Shown here: positions 39,704 to 47,571 of the stretch, one piece after another
Layout: each line of letters opens with the position of its first letter
How positions within the stretch are numbered: position 1 is the stretch's first letter
Assembly: GCF_030019515.1 (NCBI RefSeq)
Contig: NZ_JASEEQ010000003.1
Span: 62,001-126,000 of the forward strand
Source of the DNA: Nocardioides sp.
GTDB lineage: Bacteria; Actinomycetota; Actinomycetes; Propionibacteriales; Nocardioidaceae
Direction: 5' to 3'
DNA length: 64,000 nucleotides
Position numbers and translations under genes: made by a program
Notes under the pieces: generated by a model
Seen by the model: the letters and a program-made list of their open reading frames with translations, nothing else
Databases searched by the model: none
Told to the model about the DNA's origin: nothing

Positions 39704-39926
39704 GCGCTACACGGGCCCGCTCGTCGACGTCACCGACGAGCGCGAGCTGTGCATCCACTCCGCGGTGTGCGTGCGTGGCATGCCCGCGGTGTTCGACACC
39801 AGTCGCCGGCCGTGGATCGACCCGAGGGAGGCCGCCACCCCCGACCTCGCCGACCAGCTGCGCGCCGTCGTGGCGCGGTGCCCGTCAGGTGCGCTGCAGA
39901 TCGTGGAGCACGGGGAGGACCAGTAG
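39693..39926 (+). CDS. small [4Fe-4S] cluster protein (YjdI / Fer4_19 type)
   Basis: 77-residue ferredoxin-like protein. It carries LCIHSAVCVRGMPAVFDTSR and a later VARCPSGALQIV, the three-cysteine pattern of the Fer4_19/YjdI family together with a RRPWIDP segment. It overlaps the AhpD-like gene by 11 bases, so it is translationally coupled and may be its electron donor; that coupling is an inference. Confidence 0.9.
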   Translation: MTSKRYTGPLVDVTDERELCIHSAVCVRGMPAVFDTSRRPWIDPREAATPDLADQLRAVVARCPSGALQIVEHGEDQ

Positions 39927-39959
39927 CGTTCCGGACCCAGCCCGCTGGCCGGCGGGACG

Positions 39960-40116
39960 TCAGCCGTGCTGGACGAAGTCAGCCACGATGCGGTTGAACG
40001 CGTCGGTGTGCTCGAGCTGGGCCCAGTGGCCGCAGCGGTTGATGACTTGCGCCCGCGAGTCCGGGATGCGGGCAGCTGCGACGAGGGTGCCCTCGAACGC
40101 CACGACCCGGTCGTCT
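39960..40116 (-). pseudogene. alpha/beta hydrolase C-terminal remnant
   Basis: Reading the minus strand into the stop at 39960 gives about 50 residues ending EHTDAFNRIVADFVQHG, with RAQVINRCGHWAQLEHTDAF before it. GHWAQ.EH...FN is the catalytic-His end of meta-cleavage hydrolases (BphD/HsaD-like). There is no start and no upstream lid or nucleophile; the frame ends near 40116, where a plus-strand gene tail takes over. A decayed gene. Confidence 0.6.
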
Positions 40117-40231
40117 CGACGGCGCGTTCATCGCCTCCCAGGCCGACCCGAAGCGCAGGGTCGCGGTGCAGATGGCCGAGCTGGCCCAGGCGGTCGCCGA
40201 CCGCAGCGAGGCGGTACTCGCCGAGGCCTGA
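40112..40231 (+). pseudogene. C-terminal tail of a regulator, probably TetR family
   Basis: An open frame without a start ends at TGA 40229-40231 and reads RLDGAFIASQADPKRRVAVQ then MAELAQAVADRSEAVLAEA. The DGAF.A.Q.DP pattern followed by an amphipathic helix is typical of the last helix of TetR-type ligand domains. The N-terminal DNA-binding part is absent. It abuts the alpha/beta hydrolase remnant head to tail, so two gene ends meet here. The family call is tentative. Confidence 0.4.
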
Positions 40232-40375
40232 AGCCGGACGTCTGACCGGACCACGGCCAGGACGGGCGCGTCGGCGCACTTGTTGACGAGCACGGGCGAT
40301 CACCCGCGCAGGGGGCGGGCGGTGTGCCGCCCGTCGTGGACGGCGATCGTCGAGTCGGCGCGGTCCACACGCTCG

Positions 40376-40414
40376 AAGGGCCGGTCTCAGCGTGATGCGC
40401 TGAGACCGGCCCTT
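40376..40414 (-). terminator. 17-bp perfect hairpin beside the tRNA-like fragment
   Basis: aagggccggtctcagcg (40376-40392), a 5-base loop and cgctgagaccggccctt (40398-40414) form one of the strongest stems in the window. It begins 6 bases past the 3' end of the leftward tRNA-like fragment, the position of that RNA gene's own terminator. Confidence 0.85.
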
Positions 40415-40419
40415 CTCGT

Positions 40420-40453
<34 letters not shown>

Positions 40454-40764
40454 CGAATGGGCGAGCCGCTTCGACCCTTCGTCGGTTCTCGGTCCGTGTC
40501 TGCCAAACCCGCTCGATCTGCAGCCCTGCCACGGATCGAACCACTTCTGCACAACAACGCTACCCGATGGGCTCGGAGTCGCTCGGGGAAGCTCGCACAT
40601 TCTTTCTGCTGACTTCCTGCTGACCGCCAGCACAGCGCGCGTTGTGGGGGACGCCTCCGGCGCCATGCGTGCTCAGCGGTAGCCCCGCAGGGTCTGCTGT
40701 TCTCTGCGGTTCGCGGTCGGCACCCGACGTCCGGGCAGCATGGTGCTCGGCGTGATTCGAGAGT
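40454..40764. other. non-coding stretch inside the putative island edge
   Basis: About 310 bases with no recognisable coding sequence on either strand. The only structure I see is a pair of direct repeats ctgctgac (40606-40613 and 40617-40624), 11 bases apart, which could be integrase/excisionase arm sites but could be chance. Confidence 0.4.
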
Positions 40765-41440
40765 GTGGCAGATGTGCCGGACGTCAACGACGAACTCGAG
40801 TGCCTGCGACGGGAGAACGCGCGCCTGCGTCGGTTGCCTGAAGTTGACCGATGCCGAGGCGGCGCCGGCTATCGGCACGCAAGCAGCGTGATTCGACAGG
40901 TCGCCGGGGCGGTGGACGCGAGGTCGCACCCGCAAGAGATCCGTTCTATGCGCGCTCTGCGGCGCCCGCACAGACGTGTACGCCCTTCGGTGGGAGAACG
41001 CCCGTTCGGGAAAGTCAGGCTGGATCCCGGCGGTCGAGGGCGGCTGGCGCAAGGGCAGCAAGTCCGCCGACCATCGCTATCTTCCACTCACGCCCGAGGT
41101 CGTGGCCGCGCACCTGACCGGAGACATCCACATCGGCCTTTGTCCGATGCTGCCTGGAGACCAGACCTGCTGGCTCGCGGCGGACTTCGACGGGCCGGCC
41201 GCCCGCCATGCTGGACGCCCTTGCCTATCTCAAGGCCGCCCGGGCCGTCGGGGCGCCGGCTGCGGCGGAGGTCTCCCGCTCCGGGGTCGGCGCACACGTC
41301 TGGATCTTCTTCACCGACCCCGTGCCTGCCACCAATGGGACAATCTGTCGACGCTCGAACGTATGAAGGGCAGCAAGTCCGCCGACCATCGCCTACCTTC
41401 CGCTGACGCCTGAGGTCGTCGCTGAAGGCGAGCCTCCAGA
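40765..41440 (+). pseudogene. frameshifted TOTE-type primase-helicase remnant with a second partial copy
   Basis: The N-terminus VADVPDVNDELECLRRENAR (GTG 40765) then, in shifting frames, LKLTDAEAAPAIGTQAA, TDVYALRWENARSGKSGWIP, YLPLTPEVVAAHLTGDIHIG, CWLAADFDGPAA, and in another frame MLDALAYLKAARAVGAPAA with SRSGVGAHVWIFF. These match the archaeo-eukaryotic primase domain of TOTE conflict-system proteins. A 4-bp duplication at about 41203 (gccgcccgcc) and smaller indels break it. From 41366 the start of the domain recurs (aagggcagcaagtccgccga at 41051 and 41366), so a second, diverged copy is fused on. The helicase/nuclease part is missing. Confidence 0.6.
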
Positions 41441-41513
41441 ACGGCTCTGCGCTGGAGAGCTTCGCCCTGCCGGGGGCCCACACTGCGCCATCCAGCCTGG
41501 CATCTGTGGAGGA

Positions 41514-43250
41514 TCAGAACGTCGACGAGGACAGGTCGATGCCGAAGGCACGTAGCTTGCGATAGAGCGTGGAGCGTGCGATCCCCAGGGACTCGGCTGC
41601 CGCCAGCTTGTTGCCGTTGGCATCGTGGATGGCCTGGAGGATCGCCTGGGCTTCCAGGCGGTCAAGCGCGGACAGCTTGCGGCGTGAGGCGTTGGTGGCC
41701 ACAGCCGCCGGAAGGTCACGCGCCGTCACGTAGCCCGTGCGTACCTGCCCGAGCACGCGGCGCACGAGGGACTCGAGCGACGAGACGTTGCCCGGCCAGT
41801 CGAGCCGGGTCAGCGTCTGCAGCGCATCTGTCATCCACTGAGTGCTCGAGAGCGATGGGTCGTCACTGATGCACTTTGCCGTCAAGGCGCGCACCAGGTC
41901 CGGGATGTCCTCGATCCGCTCGCGCAGCGGCGGCACCGTGACCACCATGCTGAACACGTCCAGGATGGCGTTGGCGGAAGCATCAGCCACGACACCGCTC
42001 CGCATGGTCGCCACCACCCGCACTCCACTGGAGAGCTCGCCGAGCATGGTCATGACCCGAGCGGCGGTCTCCGGGGTGAGCTGCTCGAGATGACGAACGA
42101 GGACCACCTCCGCCCAGCGCGCAGATGTCCAGATCTGATGGCACCACACCTGCTCGCCCACACTGTCGAGGTCGGCCACGTCGATCTCCATGAGCCGGAG
42201 CTCGCCGGCCAGGCTGCGCGCCACGGCCGTCTTGCCGGTCCCGCGCTCTCCGACCAGCAGGGTCGGCACCTGACCCGCACTGGCCAGCCGCGCCGACATG
42301 GCTCGCCACCGAGCACCCCGTCCGGCAAGTCCTTCAAGGAGAGGCGCGGGTCCCTGCACGTCGACAGCGACCGGGTGGGTGGCGCGTCGCCACCGCATGA
42401 CCACACCGACCGTCTCGTCACCATCGGTCACTGGCTCACACTCGACGGAGAGGGAGCGCCCCTGCCCCACCTCGAGCGTGGTCGGTCCGCCGCGATTGTC
42501 GGCCACCACCTGGCGCGCGTGTTCCCACAGTCGCGACTGCTCCTCGACACCCACCATCCGGGCCGCGGCGGCGTTGGTGATGATGATCTGGGCGCTCAGC
42601 GCCACTACGGCGTGCCGGCTGTCGCTTCGCTCTTGCAGGAAGCGCTCCATCAACACGTGCTCGGAGCGCCGAGCACGTCTGAGCAGATCGTGCTCCACCC
42701 CGCTCACCAGCTCGCCCAGCCAGGACCCGGATGCGTCCGAGGCCGCCGCGCCCGTCGCAACGACGAGTGCACCGAAGAGCCGGTTCGCCGACGGCTCCAC
42801 CACGGGGGCACCGACCGTGGTGACGCCTCGCAGCGCCTCCAGATCGTGATCGGGACCCTGCACGATCGTCAGCCGCCGGGTGACGAGCGCGCCCGCGGCG
42901 CTGGTACCTGCGTGGTGCTCCGCGAGACACAGCCCCGGCGCCACCCCTTGGGCCCGCAGGTCTTCGAGCACGTCCCCGCCAAGCGTCCACGTGTCGACGA
43001 CGACGCCATCGGCGTCGAGGAGCAGCAGTGTGCCCCCGCCATCGAGGGCCGGGGCCGTGGCCAGCGCCTGGCTGACGATGTCGACCCCGCGCACCGCCTC
43101 AGGGCGGGGCTTGGCCTTCACCACGTCGGCCCGTGCGCCCCTGACGCGCGCTCCGCGCCGCACGGGCACGCTCCGGAGCGTGGCACCACGAGGCGGCGCA
43201 GGAGGGATGGTTGTCGGCTCGAGCCCGTTCATGGAGGTTGCCACCGGCAC
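41514..43250 (-). CDS. AcoR-like Fis-family regulator (GAF plus degenerate AAA+ domain) lacking the GAFTGA motif
   Basis: 578-residue transcription factor. A GAF-like sensor (about 50-230; LLLLDADGVVVDTW, AEHHAGTSAAGALV) and a PAS-like linker precede an AAA+ domain with Walker A VGERGTGKTAVARSL. The sigma-54 contact motif GAFTGA is absent and Walker B is degenerate (AEVVLVRHLEQL), although RERIEDIPDLV and DWPGNVSSLESLV survive. The C-terminus is a Fis helix-turn-helix (NKLAAAESLGIARSTLYRKL). Actinobacteria lack sigma-54, so it must work differently. GTG 43250 is used; ATG 43232 is an alternative. It is first at the island's left end and a likely controller of the cluster. Confidence 0.85.
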   Translation of the reverse strand: MPVATSMNGLEPTTIPPAPPRGATLRSVPVRRGARVRGARADVVKAKPRPEAVRGVDIVSQALATAPALDGGGTLLLLDADGVVVDTWTLGGDVLEDLRAQGVAPGLCLAEHHAGTSAAGALVTRRLTIVQGPDHDLEALRGVTTVGAPVVEPSANRLFGALVVATGAAASDASGSWLGELVSGVEHDLLRRARRSEHVLMERFLQERSDSRHAVVALSAQIIITNAAAARMVGVEEQSRLWEHARQVVADNRGGPTTLEVGQGRSLSVECEPVTDGDETVGVVMRWRRATHPVAVDVQGPAPLLEGLAGRGARWRAMSARLASAGQVPTLLVGERGTGKTAVARSLAGELRLMEIDVADLDSVGEQVWCHQIWTSARWAEVVLVRHLEQLTPETAARVMTMLGELSSGVRVVATMRSGVVADASANAILDVFSMVVTVPPLRERIEDIPDLVRALTAKCISDDPSLSSTQWMTDALQTLTRLDWPGNVSSLESLVRRVLGQVRTGYVTARDLPAAVATNASRRKLSALDRLEAQAILQAIHDANGNKLAAAESLGIARSTLYRKLRAFGIDLSSSTF

Positions 43251-43263
43251 ACCATAAAGTCGC

Positions 43264-43294
43264 TACTGACAGCGTGTCAAACATCCTGTCAGTA
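43264..43294. promoter_or_regulatory. inverted TACTGACA/TGTCAGTA pair before the regulator gene
   Basis: tactgaca (43264-43271) and tgtcagta (43287-43294) are perfect complements 15 bases apart, and a third half-site tgtca lies at 43275-43279, forming an inner TGACA-GCG-TGTCA palindrome. A TATGGT -10-like hexamer lies at 43256-43251 on the minus strand. It is probably an autoregulatory site. Confidence 0.55.
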
Positions 43295-43564
43295 AAAATT
43301 CGGCTGGTTCGAGATTCCTCGCGCCTCTGCCCGATTCCCGCGCCTGACGTGCGTCGCGACGGACGGCCACGGGCCCCGGTCGGCGGGGGGCGGCCCCGAG
43401 GACCCGGCGAGGCGCAGCATCACTTCAGAGCGTCCGAGGGCCCGGCGTCGTCCGTGAACGAGTGGGCCGCGCGGTGCCGTGCGGTGGACGTCGAGGTCTC
43501 GCAGGTTCACTGCGCCGTCCGTGTTGACCTCGAGGACCATGGGAGGTCGCCGGCGGAAATGGGA

Positions 43565-43601
43565 CCGGTCCCGGGAGCTGAGACTCAGCACCCGGGACCG
43601 G
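43565..43601 (-). terminator. long hairpin after the Rbs-type binding-protein gene
   Basis: ccggtcccggg (43565-43575) pairs with cccgggaccgg (43591-43601), and the loop itself holds gctgag/ctcagc. It sits about 50 bases past the leftward binding-protein stop. Confidence 0.85.
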
Positions 43602-43652
43602 AGACCTCCTCGTGACGAACGCGGCGCCGTGCTGCCCGCCGCGCTCAGCCGG

Positions 43653-44834
43653 TCAGCTCACGCCCCAGAGCTTCTTGTACGCCGAGACGAAGTCGATGGG
43701 CGTCTGGTAGGTCATCCCCTCGTCGGGCAGGTTGTGCTCCGCGTCGACCGCCCGGAACCCGAGGCCCTGAGGCACAGCGTCCTCGCCCTGGAGCTGACGG
43801 TTGATGTTGTCCATGGCGGCGTATCCCATCCACTCCGACGAGTGGGCGATGACCGCCGTCAGCTTGCCGTCTCGCACGAGGTCGAGCTCCGGCGCGAGGC
43901 CGGTCCCGGACACGGTGATGAGCGCCGGGTTCGTCTGGTACGCCTCCTGCGCTCCGCCGAGACCCCCGGCGTTGGCACCGGACTCGAAGTTGACCGCGGT
44001 TGCTTCGGGATGACGTACGAGTGCGGTCCGGAAGCGCTGGATCATGGGACCGTTGGGGACTTGCTCGGACTGTAGGTACTCGATGTTCTCCACGATGTCG
44101 CACCCACCGCATTCCTGGTCGATCGCCTCGAGGAACGCGGTGCCGATGAAGATGTTGGGGTTCGACTGTCCTGCGAGGTTGAGGAGCTTGGCCTCCCCGC
44201 CGGTCTTGGCGATCAGGTAGTACGCCAGCTGCCGTCCCCAGGTCGCGAAGTAGTCCTCGCTCGTGATGGCGTCGTCCGCGTACTGCATGTCGGCGGTGAA
44301 GAGGTTGTTGGCCTCATTGCCGGGGTCATCGACGTCGCAGTCGAGGGTCTCGACACCCATGACCGGAATGCCGCGCTTCTTGGCGTCCTGGAGCGGCGCC
44401 TTGATCGTGTCACAGGCGATGCCGTGGACGATGATGGCGTCTGGTGAGGCGGCCAGGGCCGTGTTGATGGCCGTGACGTTCCCTCCCTCCGCGTTCAGGC
44501 GCCCATCGGCGATGCGGAAGTCCATCCCGAGGTACTTGGCCGCCTCAGCCGCGCTCTCAGCCGGGACCGAGCAGTCCGGGACGACCATTCCGCAGGAGAC
44601 CCACCAGACCGACTTGCCCTTGGCAGGAGCCGGCCCCTCGGTGGGCGGGTCGGACTCCGTGCCGGTCGCTGTCAGCTCATCGACGGAGGGGACGTTCGAG
44701 CTGGCGGCGTCGGCGCCTCCTGAGTCGTCGGTGTCAGCAGTCCCGGCTCCCCCACAGGCGGTGAGCACGAAGATCATGGTTAGCAGGCCGGCGACGATCA
44801 CTCTGCTACGCCGGGCGGTGGAGCGGATGTTCAC
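43653..44834 (-). CDS. periplasmic-binding-protein-type lipoprotein (Rbs/Xyl-like, PBP type 1)
   Basis: Substrate-binding lipoprotein of 393 residues. Signal sequence SRVIVAGLLTMIFVLTAC with lipobox LTAC at about residue 25. The fold follows the sugar-binding PBP1 pattern: SVWWVSCGMVVPDCSV, ALAASPDAIIVHGIACDTIK, GIPVMGVETLDCDVDDPG and AVIAHSSEWMGYAAMDNINR. Four or more Cys residues in the mature part (for example DQECGGCDIVEN) are unusual for sugar binders. GTG 44834 was chosen since GAGAGG lies about nine bases upstream. Its ATPase and permease are encoded at 48892-51556. In this cluster the ligand may be a hydrophobic acid rather than a sugar. Confidence 0.88.
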   Translation of the reverse strand: MNIRSTARRSRVIVAGLLTMIFVLTACGGAGTADTDDSGGADAASSNVPSVDELTATGTESDPPTEGPAPAKGKSVWWVSCGMVVPDCSVPAESAAEAAKYLGMDFRIADGRLNAEGGNVTAINTALAASPDAIIVHGIACDTIKAPLQDAKKRGIPVMGVETLDCDVDDPGNEANNLFTADMQYADDAITSEDYFATWGRQLAYYLIAKTGGEAKLLNLAGQSNPNIFIGTAFLEAIDQECGGCDIVENIEYLQSEQVPNGPMIQRFRTALVRHPEATAVNFESGANAGGLGGAQEAYQTNPALITVSGTGLAPELDLVRDGKLTAVIAHSSEWMGYAAMDNINRQLQGEDAVPQGLGFRAVDAEHNLPDEGMTYQTPIDFVSAYKKLWGVS

Positions 44835-44889
44835 AACAGCACCTCTCACTTTGGCTCCGAGACTTGATGGGAATTCGACGGGCTCTCGG

Positions 44890-46050
44890 TCAGGGCTGCT
44901 GGCCCTCGCGGCCAGCGTCGAACCTGGCGCGCGCGGCGTCGACGGCAAGGATGGTGGCCTTGGCGCCGGCGAGGTCGCTGGTCATGGTCTCCTCGAAGGC
45001 CCGTGCGCGAGGCGGCATGGAGCCGTCGAAGTGCGGCATGACCTCGCTGGCAATCAGCTCATAGCTGCGGCGCGTGGCCTCGTCGTCGGCCCAGTCACCT
45101 TGCAGCATCAGGTAGACGCCGAATCCACCCGTCTCCTCCTGGAGACGCTTGATGTGCGCGACCAGCATGTCGGGCGTGCCGATGACCCCGCCGCCTGATT
45201 CGTTGTTGGCCTTGACCAGTGTCTCGATGTCCGTGAACTCCGCCGCGGCCGGGCTGATCTGGGCCATGTAGTTGTTCAGCGGGAGCAGGTTGCGGCTCAC
45301 ATCCTTGATGGCCTGCTGCTCCGTCTCGGCGATGTGCGTCAACTGGAGGAGACGCCAGTCCTCGCGTCGCATGGTGTTGCCACGCTCGTTAGCACTGGCG
45401 CACGCCACGTCCCAGTGACCCGACAGCAGGTCGATGCCTTCCTTGGTCCGGGCGCCCAGGGACAGGAGGCCCGCACCGTAACGGCCGGCCAGGTTGGGCC
45501 CGTTGGGCGACCAAGCGCCGGTGACAGCGAGTCGGACGTCGCCGTACGGCAGCATGTGGAGGTAGCCGTCGACGGTGTACCAGTCGGTCTTCTCGGAGAC
45601 CGTCTCGCCGGCGAGAAGCCGGCTCACCACGTCGAGGGACTCCTCCATCTTGCGCCGGTTCTCCATGGGGTCGATCCCGATGATGCGGCAGTCGTCGGCG
45701 AGCTGGCCCGGCCCGACTCCAAGGATGACCCGGCCGTGTGCGAGGTGGGAGAGGAGTGCCATCCGGTCAGCCACCATGAACGGGTGGTGGTAGGGCAGCG
45801 ACACCACGCCGAGGCCGAGGTCGATCCGCCGTGTGCGCTGCGCCGCGGCTGCCATGAAGATCTCAGGGCTCGAGACGATCTCGATGCCACCGGAGTGGTG
45901 CTCGCCCATCCACGCCTCGGCGAACCCGAGACGGTCCATGTGCTCGATCAGCTCGAGATCCCGGGTGAGCGAGAGGGTCGGGTTCGTCGACGGTGGGTGG
46001 AACGGGCCGAAGAAGGCCCCGAACCGGACGCGAGGGAAGTTGGTGGGCAT
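44890..46050 (-). CDS. luciferase-like (LLM class) flavin-dependent monooxygenase, limonene-monooxygenase/type II BVMO-like
   Basis: 386-residue TIM-barrel flavoprotein. The N-terminus PTNFPRVRFGAFFGPFHPPS and MGEHHSGGIEIVSSPEIFMA are typical of the LimB-like LLM monooxygenases; FMN-binding segments include GLGVVSLPYHHPFMVADRMA and GVGPGQLADDCRIIGIDP. Members use reduced FMN from a separate reductase; the flavin-reductase gene lies directly upstream on the same strand. AAGGAGGA precedes the ATG at 46050; upstream codons in frame have no homology. The reaction could be epoxidation, hydroxylation or Baeyer-Villiger lactone formation; the sequence does not decide. Confidence 0.88.
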   Translation of the reverse strand: MPTNFPRVRFGAFFGPFHPPSTNPTLSLTRDLELIEHMDRLGFAEAWMGEHHSGGIEIVSSPEIFMAAAAQRTRRIDLGLGVVSLPYHHPFMVADRMALLSHLAHGRVILGVGPGQLADDCRIIGIDPMENRRKMEESLDVVSRLLAGETVSEKTDWYTVDGYLHMLPYGDVRLAVTGAWSPNGPNLAGRYGAGLLSLGARTKEGIDLLSGHWDVACASANERGNTMRREDWRLLQLTHIAETEQQAIKDVSRNLLPLNNYMAQISPAAAEFTDIETLVKANNESGGGVIGTPDMLVAHIKRLQEETGGFGVYLMLQGDWADDEATRRSYELIASEVMPHFDGSMPPRARAFEETMTSDLAGAKATILAVDAARARFDAGREGQQP

Positions 46051-46197
46051 GTGTCCTCCTTGGGGACTCTCGGTGTTGCTTGGTCGAGCTTGTGCGACCG
46101 GGCGTGGTGGCATGGGTCGCTGCCAGCACCGAGCCGGCTCGGCCGACGTGCGGTCCATGGCCGTGGGGCCTCGGGCTGTGGGCGGGTAGGTGAAGGC

Positions 46198-47385
46198 TCA
46201 GCCGCCGCCCGAGGGCCGAGGCGGGGTTCCACCGAGCCGTCGGGTACATGCGGCAGCGGCGTCGACGACCTTGGCGATGTATGCATTGATGCCGCTCCGC
46301 GGCCGCGGGAATGAGTACGCGGTGAGTCCGAGCACCACCTCACCCGCGGCATCGAACACCGGGGCCGAGATCTGGCGCACGGCCTCCTGAGCCTCCCTGG
46401 TCAGATCCTCAGGATCGAAGACCAAGTTTTGCACGATTCCCAACAGGGCCACCGAATCAGTGCTCTCGGGGTCCTTGGCGAGCTGGTCCATGGTCTCGGC
46501 GAAGGTGCGCTGTCCACGGCTCATGAGACCCAGGGAGTACCCACGCCCGCGGACCGCCCGCAGAGCTCGCTGGCACCGCTCCCACGCGGCGTCGCTCCCG
46601 ACGAGCCGCAGCCAGGACGCTGCCTCGTCCTCGGGAGCCCAGGCAGCGAACACGGTCCCCACGGGCGGCACGAAGGGCAAGCGCTGACCCACCAGGGTGC
46701 CCATCTCGTCCGGCGCCCCGCTGGAGCCGGCGGCCGCCACAGTCACCACGTCGGCGCCAGCGCGGGCGGTCAGGATGGTCCGGCAGTCGAGCAGCTCCGA
46801 CAGGGCCTCCAGCTCCGTCCGCACCAGGCCGACCCGGCGCAACGTCTTCGCCGAGATCCCCGGCGACTCGGCCACCGTCAGTGCGGTCGGTGCGAAACCG
46901 CCGTAGCCGCCCTCGAAGAAGATCAACGGCCGTCGGGCAGAGCCGATGTCCATGTCGAGCACGCGACCCAGGACGGCGAGGTGGTCGCCAGCCTCGTCGA
47001 CGCGCTCGATGGCGCAGTCGATCCAGGCGACCGCCCCTGACAGGATCGGCGAGCCGCTCTTCGCGAGGGAGTAGGGCTGGCCCTCGAACTTGTTGCCGCC
47101 CCTCTGGGCGAACCGACGACACAGGTCCTCCTGGTCCGAGCCGAGGACGTTCACGCTGAAGGATCCGGATCGCTCGATGGCCGGCCACGAGCTCGAGCTG
47201 CGGGCCACGAACAGACCGACAAGAGGCGGATCCAGGGAGACCGAGGTGAAGGACCCGACCACCATCGCGGTCGGCCCGTCGGGCCCAGACCCGGCGATCA
47301 CACTGACCCCTGTGGGGTAGCGTCCGAGGACGCTCCTGAACCACCGGGAGTCGATGTGTCGCGGCGCGACGGGTGCGAACGTCAC
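46198..47385 (-). CDS. flavin reductase domain fused to an IclR-type effector-binding domain
   Basis: 395 residues. Residues about 1-170 are a flavin-reductase (FMN/FAD, PF01613) domain: WFRSVLGRYPTGVSVIAGSG, MVVGSFTSVSLDPPLVGLFV and RRFAQRGGNKFEGQPYSLAK. Residues about 185-395 resemble the IclR C-terminal effector domain: ISAKTLRRVGLVRTELEALS, QISAPVFDAAGEVVLGLTAY and a final VVDAAAACTRRLGG. There is no helix-turn-helix. GTG 47385 with GAGGAGG before it. Known paired reductases for two-component monooxygenases have this fold; an IclR-like domain probably gates it by an aromatic or terpenoid ligand, as the C-terminal domain does in HPAH reductase C1. Confidence 0.85.
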   Translation of the reverse strand: MTFAPVAPRHIDSRWFRSVLGRYPTGVSVIAGSGPDGPTAMVVGSFTSVSLDPPLVGLFVARSSSSWPAIERSGSFSVNVLGSDQEDLCRRFAQRGGNKFEGQPYSLAKSGSPILSGAVAWIDCAIERVDEAGDHLAVLGRVLDMDIGSARRPLIFFEGGYGGFAPTALTVAESPGISAKTLRRVGLVRTELEALSELLDCRTILTARAGADVVTVAAAGSSGAPDEMGTLVGQRLPFVPPVGTVFAAWAPEDEAASWLRLVGSDAAWERCQRALRAVRGRGYSLGLMSRGQRTFAETMDQLAKDPESTDSVALLGIVQNLVFDPEDLTREAQEAVRQISAPVFDAAGEVVLGLTAYSFPRPRSGINAYIAKVVDAAAACTRRLGGTPPRPSGGG

Positions 47386-47506
47386 GACGCCTCCTCGGCG
47401 TGAGCCCGGCTCGAGGACCGGAAGGAGGCGAGAGGGCACTTTGCGAGGTCCATCTCGACCGACGTCGTTCTCGTCATACCTGCCCTCCTTGTGTGTGATT
47501 GGCATC

Positions 47507-47551
47507 ACCGTAGATGCGCTACCGGCACGTCTGTTGTCCTGATCCGCTACA
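47507..47551 (-). promoter_or_regulatory. island regulon promoter 2 (flavin reductase-LLM-binding protein operon)
   Basis: Minus-strand TGTAGCGGATCAGGACA (47551-47535), 22 bases, then TACGGT (47512-47507). The surrounding 19-mer is identical in 18 positions to the site at 51650-51668. Position fits an activator site next to a -10 element; no normal -35 is seen. Confidence 0.7.
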
Positions 47552-47571
47552 GGTCCGCAGACACACCGTGC

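Larger units (their letters stand above)
43251..43652. other. 402-base intergenic region between the regulator and the binding-protein gene
   Basis: Holds the regulator's promoter side with TGACA/TGTCA half-sites at 43264-43294 and the binding-protein terminator hairpin at 43565-43601. In between (43300-43560) I see no convincing gene or motif; short open frames there have no recognisable features. Confidence 0.5.

Noticed and set aside
43289..43591. A 100-codon minus-strand frame before the regulator
   Set aside because: No domain, no ribosome-binding site, and it overlaps the operator and the terminator region.
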